Below, piece by piece: positions 34,095 through 43,082 of a DNA stretch of 64,000 bases; position 1 is the first letter of the stretch; every line of letters begins with the position of its first letter. Source of the stretch: Leadbetterella sp964423865. GTDB taxonomy: Bacteria > Bacteroidota > Bacteroidia > Cytophagales > Spirosomataceae. The notes under the pieces are model-generated. The model was not told where the DNA came from, searched no databases, and saw nothing but the letters and a program-made list of their open reading frames with translations. The stretch is from NCBI GenBank assembly GCA_964423865.1, contig CAYRGN010000014.1:1-64000 (forward strand), given 5' to 3'. The position numbers were made by a program, and so were the translations under genes.

Positions 34095-34134
34095 TTAGAA
34101 CACGACAGGGGCTGGCCAATAGCCGGCCCTTTGT

Positions 34135-35769
34135 TTATATCCTCGCGTATTTCTTCCGGATCCACAAGTAACGAATCGCCCCGAATAACCACAAAATAAC
34201 CAGGGGAAGAACGATATTTACAAGCTGAACCTCCATCCGTTTTTCCCGGATCTTTAAAGTATCCAGGGGCCGTATGCCCACCGTCTTTGACCTCGAAAGT
34301 AAAATCCCTTCGCTGTCGGTAAGGTAACTCAACGCGTTCAAAAGAAAATCTTCATTCCCGTACCAGTGTTTAAAATACTTGTCGAATCCCAAAGGGTAAA
34401 ACGTACCTTTCTCCGTATTGGTCTCGTTCCGGATTACATTCCCGTCTGCCACCACCAGTATTTTCGCGGGTGCCGACACCCGAATACCCCCTTCAGCGAT
34501 ACGATTCCGGTAAAGCGACTTAAACTCCCCTTCCACCAAATACGCCACCGCTTTGACTCCCTCCCTGTATTCCTCTTCTTCCGTGTCTTTCCGGGCTTCA
34601 TTAAATGTAATCAAAGCCGGCGCATTCAGCACCCTGGTATGTGGAGAAGTCAGCAGTAAAGGCGTTTTAAGCAGCCCGTCACCCGCGTTCACCGTATCGA
34701 TCGTAGCTGCATATTGGGTCAGTACCATGCCTATATTTCGGGTAATCAAACTATTTCCAAAATTATTAATGAGAGGAAAGTAGCGGTAAACCACCGGCTG
34801 TATATTCGGTTCGTCTCCCATCTGGCCCACCACCAGGGGGATCACCGCGGCATTGAGGCCGTCTTTCACGATATTTTTATTCAGCCGGAGGCCGTAATTG
34901 AACAGGAGGTCATCGAGGTTTACATCCAAAGGCTGGGCATAACTTCCTTCCAGCCCTACCGAATCTACTTTCAGGCCATCGACAAAGAAAAGTACAGACC
35001 CGCCGGTCATGATAAACTGGTCGATCTTGAACTTGGTACTGTCGTCTAAAGGCTTATCGGGAGAGGGAATAATGAGCGCATCCAGCCCGTCGAAACTCCG
35101 GGAGGCCCGGGCATCAATAATAAAAAAATTATACCAGTCTTTCACCGCTTCTATCATTCCCCCGAATTCCAGGGGACTGGCCGAAGTAAATTCGGGCAGC
35201 AACCCCACGTTCTTTTTCTCTTTGGCCGTTAATTTGGCAATGGAAGACGCCAGCGTATATTCTACATTCTCGTACGACTGATTCAGCTTCTCTTCCGGCG
35301 TGACCGAAGTAATCTGGTCAGATTTCAGAAGCTGCACCACGTCTTCCTTACCCTCCGTCTTCACTACCGCGTAAGGAAATACGGCTATTTCCGACTTTCG
35401 CCCTCCCTTCTGATCAAACACCTGGGTAGGCACCATTCCCTTTTCGGTAAAGCCGGCATAACGCCCCTTCACTTCTTCCGCACTTCCGCTTCCCGGATCT
35501 ATATAAGTTACAGAAATATCGGCATAATAACGGAATTCCCTCAGCGTTTCCTTCACCGCCCGCCTGAGACGTTCAAAACCGCCGGGTAGATTATCTCCTT
35601 CCAGGTACACCTTGACTTCCACGGGTGCTTGCAGATCTTTGAGTAGATTTTGCGTAGCTTCGGAAATAGAATAACGCTTATCTTCGGTGAGATCCCAGCG
35701 GAAATACACCCAAGAACTTACAAGATTGAGGAGGAGTACTCCCCCGATAACCGCTATCCATTTCCCCAT
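34135..35769 (-). CDS. gldG: Gliding-motility ABC transporter substrate-binding component GldG
   Basis: 544-residue protein starting at MGKWIAVIGG; another ATG lies 8 codons upstream. There is one N-terminal membrane helix (about 5-22), then the YFRWDLTEDKRYSIS motif typical of GldG, a large periplasmic ABC_transp_aux-like domain (VKVYLEGDNLPGGFERLRRAV onward), and a C-terminal membrane helix followed by RKKYARI. GldG acts with GldF and GldA, and the gldF gene normally upstream is absent here. Confidence 0.9.
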   Translation of the reverse strand: MGKWIAVIGGVLLLNLVSSWVYFRWDLTEDKRYSISEATQNLLKDLQAPVEVKVYLEGDNLPGGFERLRRAVKETLREFRYYADISVTYIDPGSGSAEEVKGRYAGFTEKGMVPTQVFDQKGGRKSEIAVFPYAVVKTEGKEDVVQLLKSDQITSVTPEEKLNQSYENVEYTLASSIAKLTAKEKKNVGLLPEFTSASPLEFGGMIEAVKDWYNFFIIDARASRSFDGLDALIIPSPDKPLDDSTKFKIDQFIMTGGSVLFFVDGLKVDSVGLEGSYAQPLDVNLDDLLFNYGLRLNKNIVKDGLNAAVIPLVVGQMGDEPNIQPVVYRYFPLINNFGNSLITRNIGMVLTQYAATIDTVNAGDGLLKTPLLLTSPHTRVLNAPALITFNEARKDTEEEEYREGVKAVAYLVEGEFKSLYRNRIAEGGIRVSAPAKILVVADGNVIRNETNTEKGTFYPLGFDKYFKHWYGNEDFLLNALSYLTDSEGILLSRSKTVGIRPLDTLKIREKRMEVQLVNIVLPLVILWLFGAIRYLWIRKKYARI

Positions 35770-35894
35770 AGTCAATTCCGGAATAAAATACAAAAATACG
35801 ATAAAAAGCGCTTATTCCTTTTCACATCAGGCAGGAACCACAGGGATAACGGAGCGAACGGCGACAAATGCATTTCAAACCGGAATTAAAATGC

Positions 35895-35902
35895 TATTTT
35901 TG
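35895..35902 (+). promoter_or_regulatory. DUF4293-fmt promoter -7 element
   Basis: TATTTTTG is a perfect TAnnTTTG match, 19 bp upstream of the ATG at 35922. This supports the internal Met (MIQRIQSV) over the upstream in-frame ATG at 35868. Confidence 0.55.
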
Positions 35903-35921
35903 CACAAACATTTCAATTGCA

Positions 35922-36389
35922 ATGATTCAGAGAATTCAATCGGTATTTTTATTGATCTCCGCCATGGCCCTGGCCGTCTTCCTGGGCACGAATACGTATA
36001 CCCGAACGCTCTCCGACTGGGAATCGATCGTGGTCAACCCTTATCAGGTCATGCACAAGACCGGTACCCTGGGTACGGAAAAACCCATATTTTATGTGGC
36101 AGTCATGGCGTGTATCGCCGTACTGGTAAGTGTAATCGCGATATTTCAATACCGTAACCGCCTGCGCCAGATTCTTTTCGTAGCGTTTAATGCCCTGCTG
36201 ATGGGCGCTACACTGGCCGTCACGGTATACCATATCGTGAAAGACGCCAAGGAAATAGGGGTGGGAGGTGAAGAAACTTACGAAGCGGGAATTTTCGCTT
36301 TGATTATCGCCCTTCTCAGTAATTCCATCGCCAATTATTTTATCAAAAAAGACGAGAAGCTGGTTCGCTCAGCCGACCGCATGAGATAG
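35922..36389 (+). CDS. DUF4293 membrane protein
   Basis: 155-residue protein with four hydrophobic segments (starts at about 5, 55, 80 and 120), typical of the Bacteroidota-specific DUF4293 family, which begins MIQRIQS-x-(F/Y)LL. Its function is unknown. The stop is followed 1 bp later by the fmt ATG, so the two are co-transcribed. Confidence 0.88.
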   Translation: MIQRIQSVFLLISAMALAVFLGTNTYTRTLSDWESIVVNPYQVMHKTGTLGTEKPIFYVAVMACIAVLVSVIAIFQYRNRLRQILFVAFNALLMGATLAVTVYHIVKDAKEIGVGGEETYEAGIFALIIALLSNSIANYFIKKDEKLVRSADRMR

Positions 36390-36390
36390 T

Positions 36391-37308
36391 ATGAGAATTG
36401 TGTTTATGGGAACACCGGATTTTGCGGTGGCCACCCTCCAAAGACTGGTCGAAAATCATTTTGAGGTGGTAGCCGTGGTCACCGCACCGGATAAACCGGT
36501 GGGTCGGGGACTTAAAATGAGCGAGTCGCCTGTCAAGAAATTCGCCGTTTCCCGGAACATTCCCGTACTTCAACCGGAAAAACTCAAAAGTAAGTCTTTC
36601 CTGGAAGAACTGGCGGCATACAAAGCCGACCTCCAGGTGGTAGTGGCTTTCCGCATGCTGCCCGAAGCCGTCTGGGCTATGCCGCCGAAAGGCACCATTA
36701 ACCTGCACGGCTCCCTCCTGCCTCAATACCGGGGCGCGGCACCCATCAACTGGGCGGTCATCAACGGCGAAAAAATCACGGGCGTAACCACCTTCTTTAT
36801 CGAAAAAGAAATCGATACCGGGAAGATCATTTTTACCGACACGCTGGCCATCGGCGAAAACGACTCCGCCGGTGATCTTCACGACAAAATGATGTGGACT
36901 GGCGCAGATCTTGTGGTGAAAACCGTGAAGGCCATTGAAACCGGAAACTACCCGGAAGTGCCTCAGATTTTTAGCGGCGAACTCAAGACAGCGCCCAAGA
37001 TTTTTAAGGAAACCACGGAGATCGACTGGGCCAGAGATGCTGCTTCTCTCCATAATTTTGTGCGTGGACTCAGTCCCTACCCGACCGCCTGGACCATACT
37101 GCACGATAAACAATTGAAGATTTTTGAAGCACAGCCGCTATCTTCTCTGCCTGCCGGTCTTGAAAAAGTGACGGAACAACTATACACCGACCATAAAAAA
37201 ACTCTTGTAGCCGCTACTGGCCAGGGCTTCCTGAACCTTCTTTCCCTACAGCTGGAGGGAAAGAAACGGATGATGACGGAGGAGTTTTTGCGGGGATACC
37301 GCTTCTGA
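36391..37308 (+). CDS. fmt: Methionyl-tRNA formyltransferase
   Basis: Formylates initiator Met-tRNA using 10-formyl-THF. The 305-residue protein has the start RIVFMGTPDFAV, the catalytic NLHGSLLPQYRGAAPINWA segment (Asn, His and the flexible loop), TGVTTFF and the Asp in IDTGKI. The C-terminal OB-like domain runs from about 205. It is the second gene of an operon with DUF4293. Confidence 0.96.
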   Translation: MRIVFMGTPDFAVATLQRLVENHFEVVAVVTAPDKPVGRGLKMSESPVKKFAVSRNIPVLQPEKLKSKSFLEELAAYKADLQVVVAFRMLPEAVWAMPPKGTINLHGSLLPQYRGAAPINWAVINGEKITGVTTFFIEKEIDTGKIIFTDTLAIGENDSAGDLHDKMMWTGADLVVKTVKAIETGNYPEVPQIFSGELKTAPKIFKETTEIDWARDAASLHNFVRGLSPYPTAWTILHDKQLKIFEAQPLSSLPAGLEKVTEQLYTDHKKTLVAATGQGFLNLLSLQLEGKKRMMTEEFLRGYRF

Positions 37309-37329
37309 TCATTTTGTGTATTTCTGTCC

Positions 37330-37487
37330 AAGCAGAGTCTTCGGCTTGCCGAGACTCTGCTTACATTATAAAAAATCTTGGTCGAAGCCGAGTCTCAACT
37401 TGTTGGACTCGGCTTTATCCATATCCTTCCAATTCCGAAATTTCACTTTTGTCCAAGCAGAGTCTTCGGCTTGCCGAGACTCTGCTT
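37330..37487. repeat. REP cluster left of the RAYT transposase gene
   Basis: Three palindromes. Type A (AAGCAGAGTCT with AGACTCTGCTT) lies at 37330-37363 and 37454-37487. Type B (AAGCCGAGTC with GACTCGGCTT) lies at 37385-37415. A mirrored set of the same types flanks the other side of the transposase at 38171-38433. The stop codon of the transposase lies just inside the end of this cluster. Confidence 0.88.
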
Positions 37488-37490
37488 ACA

Positions 37491-38057
37491 TTATAAAAAA
37501 TCACCAAAATGCCTCAGTTCAAATTCGGGGCACCTTTCATTGAGTACATAAAACCGTGCTGAAGAGTGCTTATAATCTAAATAATTCTCTACCAGATTCC
37601 ATTTTTTACTTATTGGGTTCTTATGGATATAATCCAGCTTCTGTAAAATAAAATCTTCCGTAAAACATTCTTTCGCATCATAAGACGGTCTGAACACTTC
37701 ATGAAGTTTCTTGTTTTTTCGGTCAGACAAATTAACCACCTTTTGCATCCTGTCGAGCAATTGTATTTCCTTTTGCATTTCAAGCCTTTTGACTATCTCA
37801 TACGCTAAAAATCGTTTCCCATTGGCTATAACTTTCATTAGTTCGGGACTATTGGGGGAAAAATACAATAATAGATGTATATGGTTCGGCATAATTACAA
37901 AACCTGTAACATACACCTCCTTCATCTCGAGGTATTTAAACCACTTGTATATATTATCATAGATCCGGGTAATAGAAAAAAGATTCTGCCATTTGAAACA
38001 GGTAAATGTTATAAAATAGATGGCATGGGTATTTTGTTGTCTTGTTTTTACAGCCAT
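37491..38057 (-). CDS. REP-associated tyrosine transposase (RAYT, Y1 family)
   Basis: 188-residue single-strand HUH endonuclease of the IS200-like Y1 family. Motifs are FITFTCFKWQNLF at the start, the HUH motif in MPNHIHLLLYF and a candidate catalytic Tyr in QKLDYIHKNP. RAYTs mobilise REP palindromes, and here the gene is bracketed by six of them in a symmetric arrangement with no typical IS ends. The start lies 1 bp from an assembly gap. A second copy of the first ~15 codons occurs at 38210-38264 but runs into a REP palindrome. Confidence 0.88.
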   Translation of the reverse strand: MAVKTRQQNTHAIYFITFTCFKWQNLFSITRIYDNIYKWFKYLEMKEVYVTGFVIMPNHIHLLLYFSPNSPELMKVIANGKRFLAYEIVKRLEMQKEIQLLDRMQKVVNLSDRKNKKLHEVFRPSYDAKECFTEDFILQKLDYIHKNPISKKWNLVENYLDYKHSSARFYVLNERCPEFELRHFGDFL

Positions 38058-38058
38058 T

Positions 38059-38158
38059 NNNNNNNNNNNNNNNNNNNNNNNNNNNNNNNNNNNNNNNNNN
38101 NNNNNNNNNNNNNNNNNNNNNNNNNNNNNNNNNNNNNNNNNNNNNNNNNNNNNNNNNN
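38059..38158. other. Assembly gap (100 N)
   Basis: 100 undetermined bases, probably a placeholder of unknown true length. The 55 bp before the gap (38004-38058) is repeated at 38210-38264 after it, so contig ends overlap or a repeat was collapsed here. Confidence 0.98.
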
Positions 38159-38170
38159 TTATATTTTGGT

Positions 38171-38433
38171 AAGCAGAGTCTCGGCAAGCCGAAGACTCTG
38201 CTTGGACACAAATGTTATAAAATAGATGGCATGGGTATTTTGTTGTCTTGTTTTTACAGCCATTTTTATTGTGTTTTTGTGTGACTTGGTCGAAGCCGAG
38301 TCTCAACTTGTTGGACTCGGCTTTATCCATTTGATAAAACTTTATGATCACAAGTTATGAATTATATTTAGTACGCAGAGCCCTTACATTATATTTTGGT
38401 AAGCAGAGTCTCGGCAAGCCGAAGACTCTGCTT
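38171..38433. repeat. REP cluster right of the RAYT transposase gene
   Basis: Three palindromes mirror the left cluster: type A inverted at 38171-38203, type B at 38293-38323, and type A inverted at 38401-38433. The type A copies keep the GGACACAAA flank seen on the left as TTTGTGTCC-like sequence. The remaining ~85 bp up to murE has a TATCTTTA element (about 38491) that may be its promoter. Confidence 0.85.
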
Positions 38434-38518
38434 GGACACAAATTTTACGTTTATTTCCGGAACGGAATAAAATTACTTTTTCATTCTATCCCTTTATCTT
38501 TACACAAAAAAAACAACG

Positions 38519-39970
38519 ATGCTCCTCAGCGATATTCTTTATAACGTTTCCCTCAAATCAGTTTCAGGAAAAACCGATACGGAGATTTCTAAAATCGAAT
38601 TTGATTCCCGAAAAATTGAAGCGGGAACCCTGTTTGTGGCTATCCCGGGAACACAAACTGACGGACACAGTTTTATCGGGAAAGCGGTGGAAGCAGGAGC
38701 ATCGGCTGTACTTTGCGAGGCCTTACCCGACGAGCTTTCGCCTGACGTTACCTATATACAGGTGGAGAATTCCGCCCGGGCCATGGGCATCGCCGCTGGC
38801 AACTTTTACGGCAACCCTTCCCGCAGATTAAGCCTCGTGGGCGTCACGGGCACCAACGGAAAAACCTCTGTAGCCACCCTCCTGTTCAGCCTGTTCAGGA
38901 AACTGGGCTATTCCTGTGGACTGCTCTCCACCGTGCAAAACCAGGTGGAAGACGAAGTCATTCCTTCCACGCACACCACCCCTGACGCACTCCGGCTAAA
39001 CGAACTCCTGCACCTGATGCACCGGAAAGGATGCTCCTTTGTGTTCATGGAGGTGAGCTCGCATGCTGTGGTGCAGGAAAGAATTGCGGGACTTCATTTC
39101 TCCGGGGGAATTTTCACCAATATCACCCAGGATCATCTCGACTTCCATCATACTTTCGACGAATACATCAAAGCCAAAAAAGGCTTCTTTGATATGCTGC
39201 CGGCTTCGGCTTTCGCCCTGACCAACGCCGATGACCGGAACGGGAAAATCATGCTGCAAAATACGAAAGCTGAAAAACACGCTTACTCCCTGAAAAACAT
39301 TGCTGATTTCAAGGGAAAGGTACTCGATTGCGGCCTTTTTGGCTTGCAAATGGATATTGACGGACAAGAGGTGTGGTTTAAACTGATCGGAAAATTTAAC
39401 GCCTACAACCTCCTGGCAGTATACGGCGCCGCGGTACTCCTGGAAGAAACGCCTGAAAATATCCTGACCGAACTTTCTCAACTCACCCCGCCTCCGGGCC
39501 GCTTTGAGCAGGTCATTTCACCGCGCCACACGGTGGGCATTGTAGATTATGCCCATACGCCTGACGCCCTGAAAAATGTACTGGAAACCATCAATGACCT
39601 CCGCCAGGGCCACGAACGGGTAATCACGGTAGTGGGCTGCGGGGGAAACCGCGACAAAGGCAAGCGCCCTTTAATGGCTGGCATTGCCTGTGACCTGTCG
39701 GATATCGTCATTCTCACCTCCGATAACCCCCGGAATGAGGAGCCGGAAGATATCCTCACCGACATGCAGGCCGGGGTACCCGTCACCAAACGCCGCAAAG
39801 TGGAACAGATTACCGACCGACGCGAAGCCATCCAGCGTGCCGTTGCCCTGGCCGGCCCGGAAGACATTATCCTGGTAGCCGGCAAAGGCCACGAAACGTA
39901 CCAGGAAGTGAAAGGGATAAAAAGCCACTTTGACGACCGGGAAGAGTTAAGAGCGGCTTTTAAGGCATAA
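38519..39970 (+). CDS. murE: UDP-MurNAc-L-Ala-D-Glu:meso-diaminopimelate ligase
   Basis: Adds the third peptide residue to the peptidoglycan precursor. The 483-residue protein has the ATP loop GTNGKTS (111-117), STHTTPDALRLNELL and the DNPRNEEP motif (402-409), whose DNPR marks diaminopimelate rather than lysine specificity. It is outside the usual dcw cluster: its neighbours are a REP/RAYT island and a Uma2 gene, with murF 0.85 kb away on the other strand. Confidence 0.96.
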   Translation: MLLSDILYNVSLKSVSGKTDTEISKIEFDSRKIEAGTLFVAIPGTQTDGHSFIGKAVEAGASAVLCEALPDELSPDVTYIQVENSARAMGIAAGNFYGNPSRRLSLVGVTGTNGKTSVATLLFSLFRKLGYSCGLLSTVQNQVEDEVIPSTHTTPDALRLNELLHLMHRKGCSFVFMEVSSHAVVQERIAGLHFSGGIFTNITQDHLDFHHTFDEYIKAKKGFFDMLPASAFALTNADDRNGKIMLQNTKAEKHAYSLKNIADFKGKVLDCGLFGLQMDIDGQEVWFKLIGKFNAYNLLAVYGAAVLLEETPENILTELSQLTPPPGRFEQVISPRHTVGIVDYAHTPDALKNVLETINDLRQGHERVITVVGCGGNRDKGKRPLMAGIACDLSDIVILTSDNPRNEEPEDILTDMQAGVPVTKRRKVEQITDRREAIQRAVALAGPEDIILVAGKGHETYQEVKGIKSHFDDREELRAAFKA

Positions 39971-40034
39971 GTATTCTGTCTTATCCCGGAAAATATTGCT
40001 ATCTTTATTAACACAAAACAAAAAAACAGCGCTT

Positions 40035-40667
40035 ATGAAATCCAAAAACATAGCAGAAGAACCCGTGATGGCCTACGGCGACATCACTTCTTTGGAGCAG
40101 CTTGACCTCACTAAGCGGTATTCCTATGCCGATTATTTCAGGTGGAAGTTTCAGGAAAGAGTAGAACTTATTAGAGGCTTTATTCATAAAATGAGCCCCG
40201 CTCCGGCCCCTACTCATCAAAAGGTAGCAAGAAAATTAGTTCTGGGAATTGGCAATTATCTTCAAAACAAACCTTGCGAGGTGTTTTTTGCCCCGTTTGA
40301 TGTCAGGCTTCCCGACTCCAAAAAGCAAAAGAATGATCATCTGGTTTATACCGTAATACAGCCGGATATATGTGTGATCTGCGACCTCGCGAAAATTGAT
40401 ACCCGAGGCTGTATCGGAGCGCCTGATCTCGTCATAGAGATCTTGTCACCAGGAAATACCAAAAAGGAAATGGGTATAAAATTCGATCTCTATGAAGAAA
40501 ATGGCGTAAAAGAATATTGGCTGGTAGAGCCGACCGAAAAGGTAATTTATGTCTATATCCTGCAAAAGGGCCGGTTCATCGGCCTGAAACCCTTTACCGA
40601 AGATGATGACATCAGCCCGGCCCTGTTTCCCGAACTGAAATTTAAGGTGGGGGATATTTTTGAATGA
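40035..40667 (+). CDS. Uma2-family (DUF820) putative endonuclease
   Basis: 210-residue PD-(D/E)XK-fold protein. Motifs are RVELIRGFIHKMSPAPAPTHQ, VVQPDICV-like VIQPDICVI, and the catalytic strand GAPDLVIEILSPGNT, followed by KFDLYEENGVKEYWLVEP. ATG 40035 is chosen because upstream in-frame codons overlap the region just after murE. Uma2 proteins are abundant in Cyanobacteria and Bacteroidota, with unproven cellular roles. Confidence 0.9.
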   Translation: MKSKNIAEEPVMAYGDITSLEQLDLTKRYSYADYFRWKFQERVELIRGFIHKMSPAPAPTHQKVARKLVLGIGNYLQNKPCEVFFAPFDVRLPDSKKQKNDHLVYTVIQPDICVICDLAKIDTRGCIGAPDLVIEILSPGNTKKEMGIKFDLYEENGVKEYWLVEPTEKVIYVYILQKGRFIGLKPFTEDDDISPALFPELKFKVGDIFE

Positions 40668-40698
40668 CCCGTCTTTAGACAAGCATGCTTTTAATTTT

Positions 40699-40800
40699 GC
40701 CCGGTGGCGATCCACCTTCAACTATCAGCCGGGCGACGCATCGCTTATTCATCAGGCAGTTGGTGTGCCTAACTTCTGATAGTGGTGCGCCACCCGGCTG
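40699..40800. repeat. Imperfect inverted repeat between convergent genes
   Basis: The segment at 40699-40733 (CCCGGTGGCG, CCACC, ACTATCAG) is matched in inverse order by CTGATAGTGGTGCGCCACCCGG at 40777-40798, with a 3-7 bp insertion in the left arm. It fills most of the 155-bp gap between the Uma2 and murF 3' ends and could serve as a bidirectional terminator or be a REP relic. Confidence 0.65.
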
Positions 40801-40821
40801 ACAGCTTATGGCTATTTCATG

Positions 40822-42126
40822 TTAAGATTGGACAGCCAGAAACACCTTCAACACACTCTCCAGCCCCATACTCCTTGATCCTTTGACCAGGAAGAACGTA
40901 TCTTCAAACTTCATATCGAGCAGCCAGTTGTGCATAGAAAACTTATCGGTAAAGTAATAGGCTTGGGGAAGATGAGGTAAGGCGTACCGCATATTTTCGC
41001 CCAACAGCACCACGTAATCCAACGCGACACCGCTGACCAGTTTCCCCAGCGCTGCATGTTCCTTTTCGGCATATTCGCCCAGTTCAAACATATCGCCCAG
41101 AATTACCACTTTCTTTTTCGGCGTAGCCAAAGCGGCAAAACTCCTGACCGATGCGTCCATGGAGGAAGGATTGGCATTGTACGCATCCATCAGGAAAGAA
41201 TTGGAGCCGATTTCTACGGTCTGGGAACGGTTATTGTCTGGGTTATAGGCAGCAATGGCCTCTGCCGCTGCGCTTTCCTCTACATTAAAATACAGCCCTA
41301 CGTTGAAGGCCGTTTGCATGTTATCAAAATTGTATTTCCCGCCGATGTGCGCGGTGAAGCGCTGACGGGCGCGGGGCGTAATGAAGGATACTACCGGACT
41401 TTCCACCGTCATTTCCAACGCATTTTCATCGTTTCCGTAATACACTACAGTCCGCATGTTTTTGTCCCGGGCCAAGTCCATCACCTTAGCGTCGGTGGTG
41501 TTCACAAAGGCAATTCCGCCGCTTTCCCTCAGAAAATCAAACAACTCACCTTTCCCCTTGCGTACACCTTCTTCTCCTCCGAAACCCTCCAGGTGGGCTT
41601 TCCCGAGGTTGGTGATCAGGCCGTGCGTGGGTTTGGCGATGGTGCAAAGAAGTTCAATTTCCTTTTGGTGATTGGCCCCCATCTCCACTACGGCTATTTC
41701 TGTGTCTGCGGGCATGGACAACAGGGTTAAAGGCACGCCGATGTGATTGTTCAGATTCCCCTGCGTGGCATGTACCTTATACTTTTGGGCCAGCACCCGG
41801 GTGAGCAACTCTTTGTTGGTGGTTTTCCCGTTAGAGCCGGTGAGGGCAATAACCGGAATCTCCACCTGGCTCCGTCGGTACTGCGCCAGGCGCTGGAGGG
41901 TTTCCAGAACGTCATCAAAAAGCAGGCACCGCACCTTCACCGCATATTCTTCCTCGTCTACCACGGCATAGGCCGCCCCTTTTTCCAGGGCTTCCGCGGC
42001 AAAACGGTTTCCGTTAAACTTCTCCCCTTTTAAGGCGAAAAAAATGCATCCCTCCGTAATACTCCGGGTGTCGGTAGTAACCCCGGAAGAGTTTTGATAA
42101 AGCCTGTATAATTCTTCAATCGACAT
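40822..42126 (-). CDS. murF: UDP-MurNAc-tripeptide:D-Ala-D-Ala ligase
   Basis: Adds D-Ala-D-Ala to the UDP-MurNAc-tripeptide. The 434-residue protein has an N-terminal uridine-binding domain (FFALKGEKFNGNRF), the ATP loop LTGSNGKTTNKE, the EMGANHQKEIE segment characteristic of MurF, and the MDAYNANPSSM C-terminal motif. It is divergent from ogt with 58 bp between starts. Confidence 0.96.
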   Translation of the reverse strand: MSIEELYRLYQNSSGVTTDTRSITEGCIFFALKGEKFNGNRFAAEALEKGAAYAVVDEEEYAVKVRCLLFDDVLETLQRLAQYRRSQVEIPVIALTGSNGKTTNKELLTRVLAQKYKVHATQGNLNNHIGVPLTLLSMPADTEIAVVEMGANHQKEIELLCTIAKPTHGLITNLGKAHLEGFGGEEGVRKGKGELFDFLRESGGIAFVNTTDAKVMDLARDKNMRTVVYYGNDENALEMTVESPVVSFITPRARQRFTAHIGGKYNFDNMQTAFNVGLYFNVEESAAAEAIAAYNPDNNRSQTVEIGSNSFLMDAYNANPSSMDASVRSFAALATPKKKVVILGDMFELGEYAEKEHAALGKLVSGVALDYVVLLGENMRYALPHLPQAYYFTDKFSMHNWLLDMKFEDTFFLVKGSRSMGLESVLKVFLAVQS

Positions 42127-42184
42127 GTGTTCCTATACAAAAAGCTTTCAAATTTCAGCAATTTTCATAACTTCGTAACCGATT

Positions 42185-42670
42185 ATGGAAGAAACTTTTG
42201 AAACCTACGTCTCCGCTTCAGGAAAAATACTGAAGATTGTTTCCGACACGAGCAGCGTGAAGGAAATCGACTTTGTACCGGCAAAGGGAGATGACACTTC
42301 CGTACAGCCGGATATCCTGAAAAATGCGGCCCGTCAACTGGAAGAATACCTCCGGGGTGAACGGGAAACATTTGACCTTAGCCTTGCTCCTGAAGGTACC
42401 GATTTTCAAAAGAAAGTATGGGATCTGTTGCAGACTATACCTTTCGGAAAAACCCGCACCTACGCCCAGATGGCCGAACAACTGGGTGATCCTAAAGTGA
42501 TCCGGGCCGCCGCCTCTGCCAACGGGAAAAACCCCATCGCCATCGTGATACCCTGCCACCGCGTGATCGGAACAGACGGCAGTATGACCGGTTACTCGGG
42601 AGGACTGGAAAATAAACGATTTTTACTGGAACTGGAGAAGGCGAACGGGGTGCTGACGCTTTTTGAGTAG
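42185..42670 (+). CDS. ogt: Methylated-DNA-protein cysteine methyltransferase
   Basis: Suicide repair of O6-alkylguanine. The 161-residue protein has an N-terminal ribonuclease-like domain and the C-terminal active-site segment IPCHRVIG (C124), preceded by the RAAASANGKNP helix with its arginine finger. It has no Ada-type regulatory domain. Confidence 0.95.
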   Translation: MEETFETYVSASGKILKIVSDTSSVKEIDFVPAKGDDTSVQPDILKNAARQLEEYLRGERETFDLSLAPEGTDFQKKVWDLLQTIPFGKTRTYAQMAEQLGDPKVIRAAASANGKNPIAIVIPCHRVIGTDGSMTGYSGGLENKRFLLELEKANGVLTLFE

Positions 42671-42671
42671 G

Positions 42672-42712
42672 AAGTAGTGAGTAGTGAGTAGTGAGTAGTG
42701 AGTAGTGAGTAG
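42672..42712. repeat. Heptanucleotide tandem repeat (TAGTGAG)
   Basis: About five to six direct copies of the 7-bp unit TAGTGAG immediately after the ogt stop. It leads into the REP-like block that contains the second assembly gap. Confidence 0.88.
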
Positions 42713-42739
42713 GAAGTTGTGAAAGCAAGTAGCGTTTCT

Positions 42740-43050
42740 GTCAGGCTGAGCTTGTCGAAGCCCGCAGGTGTCGACAAGCTAAGAGTACCCTTCGACAGGC
42801 TCNNNNNNNNNNNNNNNNNNNNNNNNNNNNNNNNNNNNNNNNNNNNNNNNNNNNNNNNNNNNNNNNNNNNNNNNNNNNNNNNNNNNNNNNNNNNNNNNNN
42901 NNAGGGTGACGGTTGCACAGACGCTGCCCTTGTCAGGCTGAGCCTGTCGAAGCCCGCAGGTGTCGACAAGCTAAGAGTACCCTTCGACAGGCTCAGGGTG
43001 ACGGTTGCACAGACGCTGCCCTTGTCAGGCTGAGCCTGTCGAAGCCCGCG
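42740..43050. repeat. 92-bp tandem repeat of REP-like palindromes with assembly gap
   Basis: A 92-bp unit starting AGGGTGACGG (copies at 42903 and 42995, partial copies on both sides) contains the palindromic cores GGCTGAGCCTGTCGAAGCC and CCTTCGACAGGCTCAGGG. The block is interrupted by 100 N (42803-42902), so copy number is uncertain. It shares its core with the inverted repeat at 31124-31193. No gene is supported between ogt and the esterase gene. Confidence 0.85.
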
Positions 43051-43082
43051 TAATTCGTAATTGATTCCGTAACTATGCACTC

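Noticed and set aside
42672..43050. CRISPR array
   Set aside because: The repeats are contiguous 7-bp and 92-bp tandems with internal palindromes and no unique spacers.
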